The notes beneath the pieces are model-generated. The model searched no databases, had not been told where the DNA came from, and saw only the letters and a list, made by a program, of their open reading frames with translations. 64,000 bases of DNA from Gracilimonas sp. (lineage in GTDB: Bacteria; Bacteroidota; Rhodothermia; Balneolales; Balneolaceae): contig NZ_JABURM010000005.1 in NCBI RefSeq assembly GCF_014762685.1, positions 1,116,001-1,180,000 on the forward strand, written 5' to 3'. A program made the position numbers and the translations under genes. Below, in pieces: positions 37,834 through 45,283 of this stretch. How positions within the stretch are numbered: the stretch's first letter is position 1; each line of letters begins with the position of its first letter.

Positions 37834-37934
37834 GTGGGTTTAACATGAAATGGAGGCTTAAATGTTCCCAAGAAATGGAACGCTGATGATACGGATTGAA
37901 CGGATGCTCACAGATTTTATTAGGGTACCAAAAC

Positions 37935-38029
37935 CTCGTTCCGGTGCTCAGCTCCGAGATGCCTCATCTTTATGCTCGTTCCCAGACTCCGGCTTCTAAT
38001 TATTGAAGCATGATTAGCAGGATTAAGAT
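37935..38029. repeat. Degenerate copies of a REP-like double-hairpin repeat
   Basis: Two starts of the motif CTCGTTCC occur at 37935 and 37975, followed by degraded stems (CTCGTTCCCAGACTCCGGCTT) and a tail ATTGAAGCATGATTAGCAGG. The same words recur at 40827 and 41872. The rest of the gap between the oxidoreductase and the next gene shows no gene. Confidence 0.6.
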
Positions 38030-38091
38030 AACCTGTATTTTTTCATTTCTCCACAGAACAAGGTTTCAACCCGGGATTGGTTGATGAAAAT

Positions 38092-38117
38092 AAAAAAAGC
38101 CACATCACTGTGGCTTT
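38092..38117 (-). terminator. Rho-independent terminator of the cupredoxin-like gene
   Basis: A 9-bp stem (AAAGCCACA / TGTGGCTTT, 38096-38104 and 38109-38117) with a 4-nt loop, followed on the minus strand by a run of T (A-run 38092-38098 on plus). It begins 26 nt past the stop at 38143. Confidence 0.85.
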
Positions 38118-38142
38118 AAGTTACGGTAAAATCAAAATCACC

Positions 38143-39159
38143 TTATTCTGAAATGGTGAATGTTTTTAGCATGCCTTTATCAGCCGGATCCGGGACTTCA
38201 GCAATCCAGGCGTAATCACCCGGCTCAAGGTCCAAATGCATATATCCGCTTTGCCCCTCGGTCATTGCCATTACACCTCCAACAAATTTAGCACCGGTTG
38301 GTGCATTCTTGGTCAAACCGAAAGGAGTGGTCCAATTCATCCACTCTCCAAGAGATTGAAGTAAGGAATCGTCTTCTGCATCCTCCAGTTTTACAAGCTG
38401 CACATTATGCCCAAGCAGATGGCTATAGGTTGTCTGATCGGCGTAATGAACTTCAACAACTTGCTCTCCGGCTTCAAAAGGTCCGGTGAATACTATTCCA
38501 TTCTCAGATGAGATGGTTACGGTTTTATGTGCCCGGGGTTCTTCAGCTTCGGCTTTCTCGCTGGTTACCGTTAACTGCTCTAACATTCCGATATATGAAT
38601 GAAATACCTGTTCTTCATCCTTTACATAGCATTCTACAATATATTCGCCCGGATCGAGATAAACAGTTGTTACAGAGCTACTTCCTGCTGCCGTAAAACC
38701 AGGGCCTCCCATTGGCGGGGCTCCAGGATCAAAGAACCATGGTCCTTTTTCTGATATCTCTGCAACCAAGTTGTCTACAAATTCTCCATACCCAACATTT
38801 CCATTTATGTATGGATTGAATTGCTCTTGAAATGGAGCTGTAATCGCACCATACCAATGTTGTAAAACAGGTTCACCGGCTTCTTCTGCAGCCTGAATTG
38901 CCGCTTCAGGAACTTTATACAGCATGAAGAAATGATCCGAGGGAGAGGCATTATTAAAATTAAAAGTTACCCATCCGGATTTTGTTTCTTTGGTGCTCAA
39001 ATCAAAGATATGCTGATTGTTTTCAGCATCATGTTTGGCGGTTACTTCTACGGTGTTTACATCCTTTTCTTTTTCGGTACAAGAAATCAGTGAGAAACTG
39101 AAAAAAAGTGTTACGATTAAAAGCTGTGAGAAAATGCCCCATAGTTTAGAATATTTCAT
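38143..39159 (-). CDS. Lipoprotein with two cupredoxin-like domains
   Basis: 338 aa. Lipoprotein signal with SLISC (Cys27). Two beta-rich repeats follow, about 35-200 and 208-338, each ending in an L-(D/E)PG-(E/D)Y strand pair as in plastocyanin-like domains. Domain 1 has His76, Cys177, His187 and Met192 in the order of a type 1 copper site (ECY...FHSYIGM), though the Cys-His gap is longer than in plastocyanin. Domain 2 keeps the GM motif but lacks the Cys and His, so it is probably metal-free. A copper or electron-carrier role is only a suggestion. Single gene with its own terminator. Confidence 0.6.
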   Translation of the reverse strand: MKYSKLWGIFSQLLIVTLFFSFSLISCTEKEKDVNTVEVTAKHDAENNQHIFDLSTKETKSGWVTFNFNNASPSDHFFMLYKVPEAAIQAAEEAGEPVLQHWYGAITAPFQEQFNPYINGNVGYGEFVDNLVAEISEKGPWFFDPGAPPMGGPGFTAAGSSSVTTVYLDPGEYIVECYVKDEEQVFHSYIGMLEQLTVTSEKAEAEEPRAHKTVTISSENGIVFTGPFEAGEQVVEVHYADQTTYSHLLGHNVQLVKLEDAEDDSLLQSLGEWMNWTTPFGLTKNAPTGAKFVGGVMAMTEGQSGYMHLDLEPGDYAWIAEVPDPADKGMLKTFTISE

Positions 39160-39511
39160 AGTTCCTTAGTTTCGTTATTTGTTTATTGTGCCCCGGTAAG
39201 CGGTTCCCCTTATGTATCACATCTTTGCTTTATTCTAAGAATAGTCTGAGTTGATATAAAGTATTTTTAAACATGAATCAACTCCACAGTTATATTCTAA
39301 CACCCCTCCTTTAAATACGGAAAGTGAAATTAAAGGGGCTCATCTAAATTATCACACTGTTAGCTTTCAAAGTTGCCCTCCTTTTTACGCAGTGTAGCAG
39401 GAGAAGAACAAAAAGTGTAAAAAATCATTTGAATTTAGGGGATCAAGCTTTACGTTTAATGAAGGGCATTTAACGTGTCGCACCAGAAGTAATTGGAAAT
39501 TGAGGACCGTT
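39160..39511. other. Divergent promoter region, nothing specific recognised
   Basis: 352 nt between the divergent cupredoxin-like and KAS III-like genes; promoters for both must be here. I see only a weak 7-bp inverted repeat (CCTTTAA / TTAAAGG) at 39308-39336 and no small ORF or RNA that I can support. Confidence 0.5.
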
Positions 39512-40600
39512 ATGAAGAATTCAATCAATAGCGTAATTGCCGGAACAGGCAGTTATATCCCCACCCGGCGTGTTAAAAATGAAGCTTTCCTTAAAAATGA
39601 GTTTTTTGATATAAATGGAAACCGACTCGAGAAAACAAATAAAGAAATCATTCAAAAGTTTTTCGAGATCACCGAAATTAAGGAAAGACGCTATGTGACC
39701 GATAACCTGGTTGCTTCAGACATTGCCTACCTTGCAGCCGAAGAGGCTCTCAAATCGAGTGGCATTGATAAAGAAGAACTGAATTATATCATTGTGGCCC
39801 ATAATTTTGGGGATGTAAAGCACGGCAGTAACCGCACCGATATGGTTCCGAGTCTGGCGGCCCGCGTAAAGCATAAGCTGGAAATTGAAAATCCCGGAAC
39901 CATTGCCTATGACTTGCCCTTCGGATGTCCGGGATGGCTGCAAGCAGTCATTCAGGCTGATTATTACCTTAAATCCGGGGATGCTAAAAAAGTGATGATC
40001 ATCGGAGCCGAAACTTTATCCCGGGTTTCAGACCCACACGACCGAGACAGTATGATTTATTCTGACGGTGCAGGCGCTACCATTCTGGAAGCCCGGGAAA
40101 GTGAAACTCCCACCGGTATTCTCTCCCACAATGCCCGCTCCGATACCAAAGTGTATGCCAAGATGCTATATATGGATAAATCCTATAATCCGGCACTAAA
40201 AGACAAAGGTGACATCTTCCTGAAGATGCACGGGCATAAGCTTTACCAATACGCCCTGACCAATGTACCTAAAGCCATAAAAGGCTGCCTGGATAAAAGC
40301 GGTCTTTCCATTCAGGATGTCAATCATATACTCATTCATCAGGCTAACGGGAAAATGGATGATGCCATCATAAAGAGACTGTATAAGCTTTATGGCCGGG
40401 AGGAAGTCCCCGAACATGTAATGCCTATGACCATTTCCTGGCTGGGAAATTCATCTGTAGCCACTATCCCCACTCTGCTGGATCTTATCTGGAAAGATAA
40501 ACTGGAAGGCTACAATATCAATAAAGATGAAGGCAGCATCTTTGTTTTTGCTTCCGTCGGAGCAGGAATGAATATTAATGCACTTGCTTATAAAATATAA
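39512..40600 (+). CDS. 3-oxoacyl-ACP synthase III-like (FabH-type) condensing enzyme
   Basis: 362 aa from the ATG at 39512, which has GAGG at 39502-39505; the TTG four codons earlier lies within the ribosome-binding site. Thiolase-fold enzyme with the catalytic triad: Cys139 in LPFGCPGWLQA, His in ILIHQANGKM, and Asn in SWLGNSSVATIP. That matches KAS III enzymes, which start fatty acid synthesis from acyl-CoA. There are no fab genes around, so it may be an additional KAS III paralogue or act in another pathway (e.g. ketone or hydrocarbon formation). No signal peptide. Confidence 0.85.
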   Translation: MKNSINSVIAGTGSYIPTRRVKNEAFLKNEFFDINGNRLEKTNKEIIQKFFEITEIKERRYVTDNLVASDIAYLAAEEALKSSGIDKEELNYIIVAHNFGDVKHGSNRTDMVPSLAARVKHKLEIENPGTIAYDLPFGCPGWLQAVIQADYYLKSGDAKKVMIIGAETLSRVSDPHDRDSMIYSDGAGATILEARESETPTGILSHNARSDTKVYAKMLYMDKSYNPALKDKGDIFLKMHGHKLYQYALTNVPKAIKGCLDKSGLSIQDVNHILIHQANGKMDDAIIKRLYKLYGREEVPEHVMPMTISWLGNSSVATIPTLLDLIWKDKLEGYNINKDEGSIFVFASVGAGMNINALAYKI

Positions 40601-40636
40601 CCGAGCTCTTAGCTAACCTTTCTCCTCTTATCCAGG

Positions 40637-40685
40637 GAGATCTTTCACTTCATTCCGCTTCGCTCCATTTCGTTCAAGATGACAG
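40637..40685. repeat. Dispersed repeat, copy 1 (inverted relative to copy 2)
   Basis: Reverse complement reads TGTCATCTTGAACGAAATGG...GATCTC, a degenerate form of the widespread 'TGTCATCCTGA..GAAGGATCT' bacterial intergenic repeat. Faces copy 2 at 40747-40797 as an inverted pair across a GC-rich centre of about 60 nt (GCGCTGGCGCGGC). Confidence 0.7.
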
Positions 40686-40746
40686 GCGAGTAATTAGAAA
40701 ACCGAAAACCGCGCTGGCGCGGCTTTTGAGCGCCCCCCTGTGGCAA

Positions 40747-40797
40747 TGTCATCCTGAACAAAGCGAATGCGGAGTGAATGCGGAGTGAAGGATCTCC
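40747..40797. repeat. Dispersed repeat, copy 2
   Basis: TGTCATCCTGAACAAAGCG...GTGAAGGATCTCC. It contains a perfect tandem 11-mer AATGCGGAGTG at 40766-40776 and 40777-40787, a recent local slippage. Pairs with copy 1 in inverted orientation. Confidence 0.75.
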
Positions 40798-40826
40798 ATG
40801 ATATGTCTTCGATTATTTCCCTTTTC

Positions 40827-40890
40827 CTCGTTCCGGTGCTCCACTCCGGAATGCCCTATTGAGGCTCTGCCTCAAATCGATTGAAGCAGG
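40827..40890. repeat. REP-like double-hairpin unit
   Basis: CTCGTT, hairpin A (TTCCGG ... CCGGAA, 40831-40836 with 40846-40851), AATGCC, hairpin B (TTGAGGC TCT GCCTCAA, 40859-40875), then ATTGAAGCAGG. Same plan as the units at 41872 and 41954. The rest of the 363-nt gap 40601-40963 shows no gene. Confidence 0.75.
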
Positions 40891-40963
40891 AAGCTGAGCT
40901 TGCGACAAATGTACCGCAACAGAGCGCCGGAACAAGAATAAAGGTTGGGTTAAGGTGAATCGT

Positions 40964-41407
40964 TTACCCGGTCACTGTATCCCTTTCAGCAACAACATTT
41001 TCCAAGCGGTCAAGTATAACATTCCAGCCTTTGTTATGGCCTTCAACCAGTTTTTCATTAGGCAGGAATTCATGAACCAAAGTCACTTCTGTTCCTTCCC
41101 GGGTTTTATTCAGTGTGATGGTTACAACGGTATCCTCCACAACATGTGAATTCCAGGTGAACACCAGCTTCTTGTTAGGTATCACCTCCTTAAATTCCCC
41201 GGTGTGGGTAAATGTTTTCTCCTTTTCGTGCATGTCTATCTGGTACTTTCCTCCAACCGATGCTTTACTTTTTACGGTTGCTCCTGTTCCTTCAGGGGCT
41301 GCAAAAAACCACTTTTCCATGATCTGCTCATTCGTCAGCGCTTCAAAAATGGTTTCCGGGTTGGCGTCAATCATTCGTTTTACGGTAAGGGCTGAATTGT
41401 TACTCAT
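40964..41407 (-). CDS. SRPBCC/AHSA1-domain protein
   Basis: 147-aa single SRPBCC (START-like, AHSA1) domain: VKRMIDANPETIFEALTN at the N-terminus, then WFFAAPEG and LVFTWNSHV, ending in LDRLENVVA. Members bind small hydrophobic ligands; roles vary and none can be assigned here. It follows an ArsR-type regulator by 35 nt on the same strand, a pairing that is common for this domain (ArsR upstream, AHSA1 downstream) and suggests that the regulator controls it. Confidence 0.85.
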   Translation of the reverse strand: MSNNSALTVKRMIDANPETIFEALTNEQIMEKWFFAAPEGTGATVKSKASVGGKYQIDMHEKEKTFTHTGEFKEVIPNKKLVFTWNSHVVEDTVVTITLNKTREGTEVTLVHEFLPNEKLVEGHNKGWNVILDRLENVVAERDTVTG

Positions 41408-41442
41408 AGGTATTCCTCATTTATTTTATTGAAAACCTTTTT

Positions 41443-41760
41443 TCAGGTTTTAGGTTTATTTTTAGACAAAAAATCTTCCAGTTCGTCGAAACGAGCTTCC
41501 CAGAACTGTTTGTATTCCACAATCAGCTCTTCCACTTCTTTGAGCGGAGCATAATTCATCCGACATTTATAGCTCCTGCCCTCTTTTCTTTTAATGATCA
41601 GGTCGGCTTTCTCCAATACCTTCAAATGTTTGGAGACCGCGGCCAGCGACATATCATAGGGTTCGGCAATTTCATTCACCGAGTGTTCTTTCTGAGCCAG
41701 CCTGCCAAGAATAGATCTGCGGGTAGCGTCCGATAAAGCGTATAGCGTTGAATCTAACAT
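41443..41760 (-). CDS. ArsR-family transcriptional regulator
   Basis: 105 aa from the ATG at 41760, giving MLDSTLYALSDATRRSILGRL, the standard start of this group. An ATG 18 codons upstream (41814) is in frame but would translate through two putative operators. The winged HTH is clear: HSVNEIAEPYDMSLAAVSKHLKVLEKADLI, then the wing KRKEGRSYKCRMN. No metal-binding cysteine motif (CxC) is present, so it is the non-metal type usually paired with AHSA1 proteins. Probably represses its own two-gene operon. Confidence 0.9.
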   Translation of the reverse strand: MLDSTLYALSDATRRSILGRLAQKEHSVNEIAEPYDMSLAAVSKHLKVLEKADLIIKRKEGRSYKCRMNYAPLKEVEELIVEYKQFWEARFDELEDFLSKNKPKT

Positions 41761-41768
41761 AGAATTAT

Positions 41769-41788
41769 ATTTAACTGTTCGGTTGAAT
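41769..41788. promoter_or_regulatory. Putative ArsR operator, proximal
   Basis: ATTTAACTGTTCGGTTGAAT is an imperfect palindrome (TTyAAC / GTTrAA arms) 8 nt upstream of the regulator's ATG. Nearly the same 20-mer recurs at 41809-41828, 40 nt away. Confidence 0.6.
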
Positions 41789-41808
41789 ATAATACGTACA
41801 CACAAAAC

Positions 41809-41828
41809 ATTCAACTGATTGGTTAAAT
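41809..41828. promoter_or_regulatory. Putative ArsR operator, distal
   Basis: ATTCAACTGATTGGTTAAAT, matching the proximal site at 16 of 20 positions and with the same palindromic arms. Paired sites close to four helical turns apart suggest cooperative binding by the ArsR protein. Confidence 0.6.
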
Positions 41829-41871
41829 ATTTTTCTGAATGATTGGTTTACCCCCCTAGCTCCCCTTGCCC

Positions 41872-42083
41872 CTCGTTCCCAAGCTCCGGCTTGGGAATGC
41901 CTTTCCGGAAGCTCCAGCTTCCGATTGTGAACCATGATTTGCAGGATTTTCGACTCGTTACGAACCTCAGGTTCGCAATGCCTGACGGAACCTCCCGGTT
42001 CCAGTTATGAAATATTCTCCTCTCTTTTACACACGGACCGGGTGGTCCTGACTAGCATTCCCAACAGGAACGTTGGGAACGAG
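41872..42083. repeat. Cluster of REP-like hairpins with an inverted end copy
   Basis: Six hairpins in 212 nt. Unit 1: CTCGTT, TTCCCAAGC tccg GCTTGGGAA (41876-41897), then CGGAAGC tcca GCTTCCG (41906-41923). Unit 2 from 41954: CGAACC tca GGTTCG (41961-41975), then GGAACC tccc GGTTCC (41987-42002). Then GGACC gggt GGTCC (42035-42048) and TTCCCAAC aggaac GTTGGGAA (42058-42079) ending in AACGAG, the inverse of the CTCGTT start. Stems differ in sequence but stay paired. It fills most of the 338-nt gap between arsR and polA; no gene is seen. Confidence 0.85.
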
Positions 42084-42152
42084 AATAGCTTATGGAGTGG
42101 GGTTTAAAAGATTGATATGAGCTAATTCACTTTATTACTTTATTACTCATCA

Positions 42153-44906
42153 CTAATGAGCTTCCAGCCAATTCTCCGCAATCCCCGCCTCCACTTTCAG
42201 CGGCACATCCAGTTCCACGGCCGACTCCATTAACTTGATGATCTGATCCGGCACTTCATCCATTTCGCTTTCGTGGATCTCGAAGATGAGTTCATCATGT
42301 ACCTGCAGGAGCATGCGGCTTTTTTTTTCGTTCTCCTTCAGCCAGTGATAAATTTCGATCATAGCGAGTTTGATGATATCTGCCGCTGTACCCTGAATGG
42401 GCATGTTAATGGCCACGCGCTCGGCAAAGCCCCGCACGTTCCAGTTGCCCGATTTGATATCCGGCACATATCTGCGGCGCCCCAGCATCGTTTTCACATA
42501 GCCGTGCTCTCTCGCAAACTCTTTCGTCTCGTTGATGTAGTTCAGGATGTTCGGGAACCGCTCAAAATAATGGTCGATCATCTGCTTGCCTTCCTCATTT
42601 TCAATGCCCAGATTTTGCGCCAGTCCATAGGCACTGAGTCCATAGGGAATGCCGAAATTGACTTCTTTGGCTTTTCGCCGGTGGTCTGCGTTGACATCCT
42701 CCAGTGAATCCAGATCGAAGATCTCCTTGGCGGTACGGGCGTGAATGTCTTCTCCGTTTTTAAATGCTTCGATCATGGCTTTATCTTTGGCGATGTGTGC
42801 AATCACCCGCAATTCTACCTGAGAGTAATCGGCAGACATTAATTTGAAGCCTTCCTCAGCCACAAATGCCTTCCGCATTTCCCGTCCCCGCTCGGTGCGA
42901 ATGGGAATATTTTGCAGGTTGGGATTGGAAGAAGCCAGCCGGCCGGTGGCAGCCACGCTTTGGTTGAATTCGGTATGAACGCGCCCGGTTTCTTCATTCA
43001 CCAACTCCGGGATGGCATCTACATAGGTAGATTTAAGCTTGGCCAGTTGACGGTATTCAAGGATCAAACTCGGCATTTCGTACTTGGGTGCCAATTTGGT
43101 TAATACCGATTCAGCCGTAGAATACTGACCTGTTTTTGTTTTTTTCCCGGCCGGCAATTCCAGTTTTTCAAACAAAATGGTCCCAAGCTGCTGAGGTGAA
43201 TTGATGTTAAACTCCTCTCCTGCCTTTTCATAAATCTCTTCTTCCAGTTTCTTCAGGTCGGTTTCCAGCTCTTTAGAAAACTCAGTCAACATTTCAGTAT
43301 CCAGCTTAATGCCATTCAGTTCCATCTCTGCCAGCACTTCCATGAGCGGGAAATCTACTTTGTAGGCAATTTCGAGGAGTTCATCATCTTTTAGCCGCTT
43401 ATTCAGAATTTCATACAGGCGAAGGGTGATGTCCGCATCCTCGCAGGCATACAAGTAAACATCCTCCACCTTTAAATCCGCCATTGACTTCTGCTTCTTC
43501 CCTTTACCAATCAGTTCTTCAATGGCTACCGGCTTATAATTCAGCAGACTCTTGGACAGCTCATCCATTTTTAGCCGCTGATTGGCATCGATCAAATAAG
43601 CCGCAATCATTGTGTCAAAGGCATTGCCTTTTACTACCAATCCGGCACGCTTGAGAATCAGAAAATCGAATTTAAAATTGTGGGCAATTTTCAGGATATG
43701 TGAATCTTCAAACAGCGGGCGAAGGGCTTCTATGACTTCCTTCTCATCCAATCCTTCCTCCACATTTACCGGAATGTAATAAGCCGTTCCCGGAGTGGCG
43801 GTGATTGAAATCCCCACTAAGGAAGCAGCCACCGGATCAGGGCTGTCGGTTTCGGTATCAAAACAAAAGTGATCTTCATCCTTATATTCATCCACTAATC
43901 CTTTTACTTTTTCGATGGTATCGAGCAAGGCATAATTTACCTTTTCTTTGTCCAATTCCTGCTTGGGGGCTTCTTTTTTGAAGGAGCCGAACAGATCAAC
44001 CTGATCACCGTCTTTAGAAGCTACGGGCCCTTCTTCACCCAAATATCTTTTAGTCAGCGTACGGAACTCCATCCGCTTGAAAAATAAACCCAGTTTTTTC
44101 TTATCGGGGCCCTCCCATCCCAGCTCTTCCCAATCTTTGGTATTTGGGACATCGGTTTTGATGGTCACCATGTCTTTTGCGTGAAGAGCTTGTTCGCCGT
44201 ATTCCATTAGTCCTTCCCGCGCCCTCTTGCCTTTAATATTCGGTGCGTCCTCAATCGCGGCTTCCAACGATCCATATTTCTTGATGAGCTTTGGCGCCCC
44301 CTTCTTTCCGATTCCGGGTACGCCGGGAATGTTGTCCGAGGTGTCACCTATAATCGCCAGCACATCTATTACATCTTCGGGATAAACGCCAAAATAATCT
44401 TTCACTCCCTCCCGGTCGATTATATTAAACCCTCCATTGTTGTTATCCGGTTTCATCATCCGAATGTGATCGTGTACAAGTTGCATAAAGTCTTTGTCGG
44501 GAGTAACCATCATAACGTCCACATCATCCGCATTTGCACCGCTGGCGATGGTTCCGATGATGTCATCGGCTTCATAGCCGTCTTCCTCCAAATTCTGAAT
44601 GCCCCAGGCCTTCACCATTTCCTTTATAAGCGGAATCCCGATTTTAAGTTCTTCGGGCTGCGGCGGACGGTTGGCTTTATAGTCTTCATCTTTTTCATGC
44701 CGGAAGGTGGGTGCATGTGTATCCCAAGCCACGGCAATATGCGTAGGTTTTTTCTCCTCCAGCATTTTCTCCAGCGTATTGGCAAATCCGAGCACCGGCC
44801 CGGTTGGAATGCCTTCTGAGTTTTTTAATCTACTGTTGATAAATGCAAAATGGGCACGATAAGCCAGCGCCATTCCGTCTAATAAATAAAGGAGTTTTTT
44901 GGACAT
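42153..44906 (-). CDS. polA: DNA polymerase I
   Basis: 917 aa, full length, three domains: 5'-3' exonuclease (about 1-290: DGMALAYRAHFAF, YEADDIIGTIA), 3'-5' proofreading exonuclease (about 325-510, with DTETDSPDP, NFKFDFLIL and YACEDADITLRLYE, so all exonuclease acids are present and it should proofread, unlike Taq), and the family A polymerase (motif A ADYSQVELRVIAHIA, motif B RRKAKEVNFGIPYGLSAYG, motif C LLQVHDELIFEI). Repair and Okazaki fragment processing. Single gene with a divergent neighbour ada. Confidence 0.97.
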   Translation of the reverse strand: MSKKLLYLLDGMALAYRAHFAFINSRLKNSEGIPTGPVLGFANTLEKMLEEKKPTHIAVAWDTHAPTFRHEKDEDYKANRPPQPEELKIGIPLIKEMVKAWGIQNLEEDGYEADDIIGTIASGANADDVDVMMVTPDKDFMQLVHDHIRMMKPDNNNGGFNIIDREGVKDYFGVYPEDVIDVLAIIGDTSDNIPGVPGIGKKGAPKLIKKYGSLEAAIEDAPNIKGKRAREGLMEYGEQALHAKDMVTIKTDVPNTKDWEELGWEGPDKKKLGLFFKRMEFRTLTKRYLGEEGPVASKDGDQVDLFGSFKKEAPKQELDKEKVNYALLDTIEKVKGLVDEYKDEDHFCFDTETDSPDPVAASLVGISITATPGTAYYIPVNVEEGLDEKEVIEALRPLFEDSHILKIAHNFKFDFLILKRAGLVVKGNAFDTMIAAYLIDANQRLKMDELSKSLLNYKPVAIEELIGKGKKQKSMADLKVEDVYLYACEDADITLRLYEILNKRLKDDELLEIAYKVDFPLMEVLAEMELNGIKLDTEMLTEFSKELETDLKKLEEEIYEKAGEEFNINSPQQLGTILFEKLELPAGKKTKTGQYSTAESVLTKLAPKYEMPSLILEYRQLAKLKSTYVDAIPELVNEETGRVHTEFNQSVAATGRLASSNPNLQNIPIRTERGREMRKAFVAEEGFKLMSADYSQVELRVIAHIAKDKAMIEAFKNGEDIHARTAKEIFDLDSLEDVNADHRRKAKEVNFGIPYGLSAYGLAQNLGIENEEGKQMIDHYFERFPNILNYINETKEFAREHGYVKTMLGRRRYVPDIKSGNWNVRGFAERVAINMPIQGTAADIIKLAMIEIYHWLKENEKKSRMLLQVHDELIFEIHESEMDEVPDQIIKLMESAVELDVPLKVEAGIAENWLEAH

Positions 44907-45283
44907 TGAATCTGTTATTTTTAAAACCTCGATTTCCGAATGGAAACTAATTTTTTTTGATTCTAATTACGAATGTAGATTTGAGGTTTAAATAAATCCT
45001 ATAGTTCTGACTGACCTCCCTGAAAAATCAGTAAACTGATTTTTCTATCCCTACCGGCGGGACACAGGTTTTTAGGCTTAGCAAAGTATATATTTAAAGT
45101 TAGGTTATTTGCTCATTCACGAACCTATCTCTCTTTGGAGAGAGACCGATTTCAGCTTGCTGTAAATCAGAGAGAAGAAAGCCAGGGGCTTTTATTTCTT
45201 ACATGACAATTAACGATTAAAAAGAAAGACTTCCATGAGGAAGACCTTCTTAGAATTTTAATACCGAAGTATTTAATCATTTA
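44907..45283. other. polA-ada divergent gap with several hairpins
   Basis: 377 nt without a gene. Perfect hairpins: GAAAAATCAG taaa CTGATTTTTC (45022-45045), TCTCTCT ttgg AGAGAGA (45128-45145) and AAAGCC agg GGCTTT with a following TTA-rich stretch (45178-45192). As the flanking genes diverge, these cannot be simple 3'-end terminators of them; the last may attenuate ada transcription or be a relic. Promoters for both genes must lie here. Confidence 0.6.

Noticed and set aside
41872-42083. CRISPR-like array from repeated CTCGTT units.
   Set aside because: Unit spacing is irregular, the repeats are hairpins of varying sequence, and no cas genes are present.
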